Shown: one piece after another, positions 1 to 4,383 of the stretch
How positions within the stretch are numbered: position 1 is the stretch's first letter
Layout: every line of letters begins with the position of its first letter
Source of the DNA: Microbacteriaceae bacterium
GTDB lineage: Bacteria > Actinomycetota > Actinomycetes > Actinomycetales > Microbacteriaceae
Length of the DNA stretch: 6,440 bases
NCBI GenBank assembly: GCA_009925875.1
Contig: RFQD01000078.1
Coordinates: forward strand, 1 to 6,440
Reading direction: 5' to 3'
Notes under the pieces: generated by a model
What the model saw: only the letters and a program-made list of their open reading frames with translations
Databases searched by the model: none
What the model was told of the DNA's origin: nothing
Program-made: the position numbers and the translations under genes

Positions 1-684
1 GTCGGTGAAGGTGACCATCGAGTGCACGATGGACTGCGGATGGACCACGACGTCGATGCGGTCGTAGGGCACCCCGAACAGCAGGTGTGTCTCGATCAAC
101 TCCAAGCCTTTGTTGACCAGGGAGGCCGAATTCAAGGTGTTCATCGGGCCCATGTTCCAGGTGGGATGAGCACCGGCCTGCTCGGGCGTCACCGACTCCA
201 GGTCGGCGGCCGACCAGCCCCGAAAGGGACCCCCCGAGGCGGTGAGCACGAGACGCCGCACCTCCGCATGCGTGCCGCTCACCAAACATTGCGCGAGAGC
301 AGAATGTTCCGAGTCGACGGGGACAATTTGGCCGGGCTTGGCAAGACGGGTCACCAGCGCACCGCCGACGATGAGGCTCTCCTTATTCGCGAGGGCGAGT
401 GTTTTTCCCGTTTCGAGAGTTGCCAAGGTGGGACCGAGCCCGACGGATCCCGTTATTCCGTTGAGCACCACGTCGGCGTCGACGGATCTGACGAGGGCTT
501 CCGCATCGCGATGGCCGACCGCCGTGTGCACCACTCCGAAGCGCGTCGCTTGAGCGTCCAGCGCGTCGCGGTTCGATCCGACAGCAAGACCCACCACCTC
601 AAAGCGTTCCGGGTTGGCGGCGATGACATCGAGAGCCTGTGTCCCAATAGACCCGGAACTTCCCAAAATGATGACGCGGCGCAT
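1..684 (-). CDS. dxr: 1-deoxy-D-xylulose 5-phosphate reductoisomerase (DXR/IspC), N-terminal part
   Basis: This enzyme converts 1-deoxy-D-xylulose 5-phosphate to 2-C-methyl-D-erythritol 4-phosphate with NADPH and a divalent metal. It is the committed step of the MEP isoprenoid pathway and acts in the cytosol. Seen directly: the protein starts [16 protein letters not shown], the NADPH-binding loop of the family. It continues with the ANKES motif (N100-K101-E102-S103), VDSEHSA with the expected metal ligands D124 and E126, [10 protein letters not shown], an HPTW block, NKGLELIE with the third expected metal ligand at E195, and [10 protein letters not shown] just before the window edge. These correspond to E. 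coli D150, E152 and E231. About 228 of roughly 360-400 residues are present; the C-terminal helical domain is cut off by the window. The ATG at 684 is supported by a strong ribosome binding site and by the family N-terminus. The gene is divergent from gabT. In actinobacteria dxr is usually followed by a site-2 protease gene and ispG, which would lie off the left edge. Confidence 0.97.
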   Translation of the reverse strand, partial: MRRVIILGSSGSIGTQALDVIAANPERFEVVGLAVGSNRDALDAQATRFGVVHTAVGHRDAEALVRSVDADVVLNGITGSVGLGPTLATLETGKTLALANKESLIVGGALVTRLAKPGQIVPVDSEHSALAQCLVSGTHAEVRRLVLTASGGPFRGWSAADLESVTPEQAGAHPTWNMGPMNTLNSASLVNKGLELIETHLLFGVPYDRIDVVVHPQSIVHSMVTFTD

Positions 685-691
685 GTTTCAA

Positions 692-698
692 TCCTCCC
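692..698 (-). promoter_or_regulatory. Ribosome binding site of dxr
   Basis: On the minus strand the sequence GGGAGGA sits 7-8 bases before the ATG at 684. It is a near-perfect Shine-Dalgarno match and fixes the dxr start. It contrasts with gabT on the other side of the same spacer, which has none. Confidence 0.85.
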
Positions 699-707
699 AC
701 CGACTTA

Positions 708-735
708 TTGCCCTCACCGCACTGCGTCATAGACT
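708..735 (+). promoter_or_regulatory. Predicted leaderless sigma-70-type promoter of gabT
   Basis: Seen: TTGCCC at 708-713, a 16-base spacer, then TAGACT at 730-735. The last T of the -10 box lies exactly 7 bases upstream of the A of the gabT ATG at 742, so transcription would start on or within a base or two of the start codon. No purine-rich Shine-Dalgarno sequence is present between 715 and 741. A TANNNT box ending at -7 relative to the start codon is the known signature of leaderless genes in actinobacteria. The promoter occupies most of the spacer to dxr, so the dxr promoter must overlap it or lie inside gabT. Inference: no transcript data were available. Confidence 0.6.
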
Positions 736-741
736 GAGCAC

Positions 742-2082
742 ATGTCGACAATTTCGCTCAGCTCTCCGTCAATCGTTCAGGAACGCAAGGTTGTCACCGC
801 GATTCCCGGTCCGAAGTCGCAGGCCATGCACGAGCGACGAAAGCAGGTCGTTCCTCCCGGAGTTGGCGCTGCTCTGCCGGTCTACATCGATTCGGCGTTC
901 GGCTCCATCGTGGTCGACATCGACGGAAATCACTTCATTGACTTTGCGACCGGCATCGGGGTGACGACGATTGGGCACACGAACAGTGCCGTTGCGGCAG
1001 CCGTGAGCGACCAAGTCCACTCGTTCACGCACACGTGCTTCACTGTTACGCCATATGAAGAGTATGTCCGGGTCGCCGAGCTTCTCGTCGAGCACACTCC
1101 CGGAAAGCACGCAAAGCGCGTGATGCTGGTCAATTCGGGTGCCGAAGCCGTGGAGAATGCGGTCAAGATTGCCCGCAAACACACAGGAAAATCGGGTATC
1201 GGCGTGCTCGACCACGCGTACCACGGTCGCACCAACCTGACGATGACCATGAACTTCAAGAACGCGCCGTACGCCACGGGCATGGGTCCGACCGCCGGCG
1301 GTGTTTTCCGGGCACCGGGATCGTATCCCTTCCACGATGGTCTGTCGGGAGTCGAGGCCGCCGAACGTACTATTTGGTACTTCGAAAAGTTGGTCGGAGC
1401 CCAAGACCTTGCCTGCATTATTGCCGAACCCATTCAGGGCGAAGGTGGATTCATCGTGCCCGCTGATGGGTATCTCACCCACCTGCAGGAATGGTGCACC
1501 GCGAACAACGTGGTCTTCATTGCGGACGAAGTCCAGTCAGGCATGGCGCGCACGGGCACATACTTCGCCAGTGAGCACTTCGGTCTCGTGCCCGACCTGA
1601 TGACCGTGGCCAAGGGAATCGCCGGAGGAATGCCACTCGCCGGAGTTGTTGGTCGAGCAGACATCATGGACGATGTTCTCCCCGGCGGTTTGGGGGGAAC
1701 GTTCGGCGGTAACCCCGTCTCGTGTGCCGCATCCATCGCCGTATTTGACGAAGTCGCCACGCATGACCTCACGGCTCACGCTCAGCGCGTGGAAGCACGA
1801 CTCGGTGGCGGACTGAAAAAGTTGGCTGAGAAGTATCCCGTTATTGGCGAAGTTCGCGGCAAAGGAGCCATGTTGGCCATCGAGCTCGTGGAACCGGGGA
1901 CCAAGAAGCCGAATCCGTCCGCCGTCACGGCATTGATTGCGTTTGGTGCCGCGCACGGGCTGCTCCTGTTGTCGGCGGGATCGTCGTACAACGTGTTGCG
2001 ATTCCTACCCGCGGTAACCATGTCCGACGACCTCATCGACGACGCCCTGTCGGTGTTGGATCAAGGACTCGCATCGCTGTGA
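742..2082 (+). CDS. gabT: 4-aminobutyrate aminotransferase (class III PLP aminotransferase)
   Basis: The 446-residue protein is predicted to transfer the amino group of GABA to 2-oxoglutarate, giving succinic semialdehyde and glutamate, in the cytosol. Seen: the N-terminal block QERKVVTAIPGPKS typical of actinobacterial GabT, LVNSGAEAVENAVKIAR (129-145) for cofactor phosphate binding, H161-G162 after an aromatic residue for stacking on the PLP ring, EPIQGEGGF (229-237), IADEVQSGMARTG (260-272) with D262 expected to contact the pyridine nitrogen, TVAKGIAGGMPLAG (288-301) with K291 as the Schiff-base lysine, and GGTFGGNP (318-325). Length is normal for the family. ATG 742 is preferred because the next in-frame ATG, at 826, would delete the conserved N-terminal block. 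There is no Shine-Dalgarno; a leaderless start is likely. Its 3' end overlaps the asparaginase gene. No succinic semialdehyde dehydrogenase gene is in the window. Related omega-aminotransferases (beta-alanine, 5-aminovalerate) cannot be fully excluded as the true substrate class. Confidence 0.93.
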   Translation: MSTISLSSPSIVQERKVVTAIPGPKSQAMHERRKQVVPPGVGAALPVYIDSAFGSIVVDIDGNHFIDFATGIGVTTIGHTNSAVAAAVSDQVHSFTHTCFTVTPYEEYVRVAELLVEHTPGKHAKRVMLVNSGAEAVENAVKIARKHTGKSGIGVLDHAYHGRTNLTMTMNFKNAPYATGMGPTAGGVFRAPGSYPFHDGLSGVEAAERTIWYFEKLVGAQDLACIIAEPIQGEGGFIVPADGYLTHLQEWCTANNVVFIADEVQSGMARTGTYFASEHFGLVPDLMTVAKGIAGGMPLAGVVGRADIMDDVLPGGLGGTFGGNPVSCAASIAVFDEVATHDLTAHAQRVEARLGGGLKKLAEKYPVIGEVRGKGAMLAIELVEPGTKKPNPSAVTALIAFGAAHGLLLLSAGSSYNVLRFLPAVTMSDDLIDDALSVLDQGLASL

Positions 2083-3083
2083 CGTCGCCGGCGAGCGAAA
2101 CGTGCTCCGTTGCCGATTCGCACGAACTCGCCGTTCTGACCCGGAGTGGCTTTATCGAATCGCGTCACGCCGGTAGTGCCGTCGTTCTCGACGGCGTGAG
2201 TGGCGACATCACGACGTCACTCGGCAATCCCCTCGCTCCCGTGTTTCCGCGGTCGGCAATGAAACCGTTTCAAGCCGTGGCGATGCTCACGTCGGGTGCA
2301 CCCCTCTCCGGGGAGTTTGCCGCGCTCTCCACGGCGAGCCACACAGGATCTGCCGAACACGTTCGACTCGTCACCGCATTACTCGACGAGCACGGCCTCA
2401 CGGAAGATCAGCTGGCGTGCCCCGTCGACATGCCAAGTGATCGAGACATGGTGACCGAAATCACTCGAGGATTCGGCCAAGCTCAACGGCGGTACATGAA
2501 TTGCTCCGGGAAGCACGCGGCGATGCTCGTCACCTGCGCGGTGAACGGGTGGCCACTCGAGGGGTACCTTGACCCTGGGCATCCATTGCAACGGGTAATT
2601 CTCGAGACAGTCGAAGGCTTCATTGGCGAACCCATCAGCGCTGCGGGAATCGACGGCTGTGGCGCGCCGGTCTATGCGATGAGCCTCGTGGCACTCGCAC
2701 GCGGGATACGCCGAGTCGGACGGGCGCAGGCGGACGCGACGGACGAACGCGACCGCGCCGCCGCCGTGTTGCGCGATGCCGTGATCGCGCATCCCTTCGT
2801 GACGGGTGGTGCGGGCGAGCATGACACGGCCATCGTGTCGCAGCTGGGTGTATTTGCTAAGCGTGGCGCCGAGGGCGTGATGGTCGTGAGCGCGCACGAG
2901 GGAACCACGGTTGCACTCAAGGTACTCGACGGCAACCTGCGGGCCGCCGGACTCGTCGCTGTGCGTCTCCTGGAAAATGCGGGGGTCGTGGATGCCGACG
3001 ATGCCGTGCGCGTGCGGGAACTGTTTCACACCACCGTGCTCGGTGGCGGCATTCCCGTGGGTGAGTTACGCACGACCGTCTGA
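2079..3083 (+). CDS. L-asparaginase, Rhizobium etli / thermolabile type (asparaginase II Pfam family)
   Basis: Predicted to hydrolyse L-asparagine to L-aspartate and ammonia. The 334-residue protein belongs to the family of the R. etli inducible asparaginase, unrelated in fold to the E. coli AnsA/AnsB enzymes. Seen: ELAVLTRSGFIESRHAGSAVV (16-36), FPRSAMKPFQ (56-65) with the S59-x-x-K62 pair, ASHTGSAEHV (86-95), NCSGKHAAML (141-150) with C142 and K145, and GIDGCGAPVYAM (190-201) with C194. In characterised members a Ser-x-x-Lys tandem forms the active site and a Cys/Lys/Cys set binds zinc; all these positions appear kept. The start is GTG at 2079, within a GTGA overlap of 4 bp with the gabT stop, which suggests translational coupling. 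A modest AAGGA lies at 2063-2067, 11 bases upstream. No other plausible in-frame start precedes the conserved region. No signal peptide is seen, so the enzyme is likely cytosolic. The symbol is left blank because usage for this family is inconsistent. Confidence 0.9.
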   Translation: MTSPASETCSVADSHELAVLTRSGFIESRHAGSAVVLDGVSGDITTSLGNPLAPVFPRSAMKPFQAVAMLTSGAPLSGEFAALSTASHTGSAEHVRLVTALLDEHGLTEDQLACPVDMPSDRDMVTEITRGFGQAQRRYMNCSGKHAAMLVTCAVNGWPLEGYLDPGHPLQRVILETVEGFIGEPISAAGIDGCGAPVYAMSLVALARGIRRVGRAQADATDERDRAAAVLRDAVIAHPFVTGGAGEHDTAIVSQLGVFAKRGAEGVMVVSAHEGTTVALKVLDGNLRAAGLVAVRLLENAGVVDADDAVRVRELFHTTVLGGGIPVGELRTTV

Positions 3084-3085
3084 AT

Positions 3086-3106
3086 GCCTCGGCGGGATAC
3101 CGAGGC
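3086..3106 (+). terminator. Possible hairpin terminator after the asparaginase gene
   Basis: GCCTCGG (3086-3092) pairs perfectly with CCGAGGC (3100-3106) around a 7-base loop, starting 3 bases after the asparaginase stop codon. No T-tract follows directly; the sequence continues CCGTGGG. Position and stem GC content fit a terminator or an mRNA 3'-end protecting hairpin, but the missing U-run makes termination uncertain. If it works, it would separate the gabT-asparaginase transcript from ald. Confidence 0.4.
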
Positions 3107-3162
3107 CCGTGGGATGTCGTCGAGATATAGGGATTTGCTCGCTGGACCGACCCTCATAATGC

Positions 3163-3200
3163 GGAATCCTTTGTTTTTTTGCTTTTTTGATATGGAATTC
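3163..3200 (+). promoter_or_regulatory. T-rich stretch with repeated GGAATYC motif upstream of ald; candidate regulator site
   Basis: Within an otherwise GC-rich region, 3170-3188 is nearly all T on the plus strand (runs of 3, 7 and 6 T separated by G and GC). It is flanked by GGAATCC (3163-3169) and GGAATTC (3194-3200), whose starts are 31 bp apart, about three helical turns. The right copy contains the palindrome GAATTC. The layout lies just upstream of and overlapping the predicted ald -35 region. In mycobacteria ald is controlled by the Lrp/AsnC-family regulator AldR, and such regulators favour AT-rich, helically phased sites. That this is such a site is inference; no regulator gene is visible in the window. 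Confidence 0.3.
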
Positions 3201-3221
3201 GTCGCACGGCGTGGTTATAGT
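3193..3221 (+). promoter_or_regulatory. Predicted ald promoter
   Basis: TATAGT at 3216-3221 is a strong -10 match. At 17-bp spacing the -35 position reads TGGAAT (3193-3198), only about half matching TTGACA. A better -35-like TTGATA lies at 3187-3192 but would need a 23-bp spacer. A good -10 with a poor -35 suggests dependence on an activator. The expected transcription start is near 3227-3229, giving a leader of about 40 bases. Confidence 0.5.
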
Positions 3222-3229
3222 GAACTGAA

Positions 3230-3243
3230 CCCGCCACTGCGGG
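3230..3243 (+). other. Short stem-loop in the ald mRNA leader
   Basis: CCCGC (3230-3234) can pair with GCGGG (3239-3243) around a 4-base CACT loop. It would lie almost at the 5' end of the predicted ald transcript and leaves the ribosome binding site free. It might stabilise the mRNA, or be chance in GC-rich DNA. Confidence 0.25.
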
Positions 3244-3257
3244 CCCTGTTTTGCGAT

Positions 3258-3261
3258 GGAG
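3258..3261 (+). promoter_or_regulatory. Ribosome binding site that decides the ald start
   Basis: GGAG lies 6 bases before the ATG at 3268. An in-frame ATG at 3256 overlaps this motif and would add four residues (MEKP) absent from the usual MKI start of the family. The spacing and the family N-terminus both favour 3268. Confidence 0.75.
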
Positions 3262-3267
3262 AAACCC

Positions 3268-4383
3268 ATGAAAATCGCCGTGCCCACCGAAATCAAGAAC
3301 AACGAATTCCGGGTTGCCATCACGCCCGCTGGCGTGCACGACCTCGTTTCACACGGGCACGAGGTTCTCGTTCAGTCGGGTGCCGGAGTGGGATCATCCA
3401 TTTCGGATGAGGCCTACTCCTCCGCCGGTGCGCGTATCGTCGCGGATGCCGCGGCTGCCTGGTCGAACGCGGACATGGTGCTCAAGGTGAAGGAGCCCAT
3501 CGCATCGGAATATGCCCACTTTCGCCCCGGTCTCGTGCTGTTTACCTTTCTTCATTTGGCCGCCGAACCCGAGCTCACACACGCGTTGCTTGATGCGCAC
3601 GTCACGGGCATCGCCTACGAGACCGTGCAACTACCCAATCGCGCGCTCCCGTTGCTCGCACCGATGAGCGAGGTGGCAGGGCGTTTGGCGCCGATCGTGG
3701 GAGCCAGCGCAATGCTCAAGCCCAACGGTGGTCCGGGGCTACTCGTTCCCGGAGTCCCGGGCACACATCCGGCCAAAGTTGTTGTTCTCGGCGGTGGTGT
3801 CGCCGGAACAGCGGCCGTTGCTGTGGCGTCCGGCATGGGCGCGGATGTCACGGTTCTCGACACGAACCTCTTCCGCTTGCGCGAACTCGACGCGCTGTAC
3901 AACGGTCGAATCAAGACGATTGCCTCGAATGCCTTCGAGATTGACCGGGCCCTGATTGACGCCGATCTCGTCGTGGGCTCTGTGCTGATTCCCGGTGCGA
4001 AAGCGCCGAAATTGGTGAGTAACGAACTCGTGAGTCGCATGAAACCCGGGAGTGTGCTGGTTGACATTGCCGTTGATCAAGGCGGATGTTTCGCCGATAC
4101 CCATGCGACAACGCACGCCGACCCCACGTTCACCGTTCATGAATCCCTCTTTTATTGTGTTGCCAACATGCCCGGCGCCGTTCCTCACACGTCGACATAT
4201 GCGCTGACAAACGCGACGCTGCCCTATGCGCGACTCATCGCCAACCGCGGGTGGAAGGATGCCCTGCTTGCCGACTCATCTCTGAAGCTCGGGCTCAACA
4301 CCCACGATGGGCAGCTCGTCAACGAACCCGTCGCGGCTGCTCATGGGCTGACCTACTCGCAACTCGATTCGGCGTTCGTTTAA
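3268..4383 (+). CDS. ald: Alanine dehydrogenase (NAD-dependent)
   Basis: Catalyses the reversible oxidative deamination of L-alanine to pyruvate and ammonia with NAD+. It serves alanine catabolism, and ammonium assimilation or NADH recycling in the reverse direction. The protein has 371 residues, the same length as the M. tuberculosis enzyme. Seen: MKIAVPTEIKNNEFRVAITPAGV at the N-terminus with R15, VLKVKEP with K75, FTFLHLAAEPELT with H96, MSEVAGRLAP (133-142), the NAD-binding VVVLGGGVAGTAAV (171-184) followed by VLDTN with D198 at the end of the second strand, and VDIAVDQGG with D270. R15, K75, H96 and D270 are the substrate-binding and catalytic residues known in the family, so the enzyme should be active. 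The related transhydrogenase alpha subunit is excluded by length and by these motifs. The gene has its own predicted promoter 184 bp after the asparaginase gene. Its TAA stop interlocks with that of the convergent ATPase gene, so no separate terminator lies between them. Confidence 0.97.
   Translation: MKIAVPTEIKNNEFRVAITPAGVHDLVSHGHEVLVQSGAGVGSSISDEAYSSAGARIVADAAAAWSNADMVLKVKEPIASEYAHFRPGLVLFTFLHLAAEPELTHALLDAHVTGIAYETVQLPNRALPLLAPMSEVAGRLAPIVGASAMLKPNGGPGLLVPGVPGTHPAKVVVLGGGVAGTAAVAVASGMGADVTVLDTNLFRLRELDALYNGRIKTIASNAFEIDRALIDADLVVGSVLIPGAKAPKLVSNELVSRMKPGSVLVDIAVDQGGCFADTHATTHADPTFTVHESLFYCVANMPGAVPHTSTYALTNATLPYARLIANRGWKDALLADSSLKLGLNTHDGQLVNEPVAAAHGLTYSQLDSAFV

Noticed and set aside
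22..732. A 236-codon open frame on the plus strand opposite dxr
   Set aside because: The minus strand encodes an unmistakable DXR with all motifs. The plus frame has low-complexity, Arg/His-rich composition and no recognisable domain, as expected for an antisense shadow in GC-rich DNA.
769..1482. A 237-codon open frame on the minus strand opposite gabT
   Set aside because: It lies wholly within gabT, has no ribosome binding site I can see and no family resemblance; GabT in the plus frame is continuous and canonical.
3155..3160. CATAAT as an alternative -10 box for ald
   Set aside because: The only -35-like hexamer (TTGCTC, 3135-3140) is 14 bp away, too short; TATAGT at 3216-3221 is better placed for ald.
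3256..3258. Upstream ATG as the ald start
   Set aside because: It overlaps the GGAG that is well placed for the ATG at 3268, and the resulting MEKP extension does not fit the family N-terminus.
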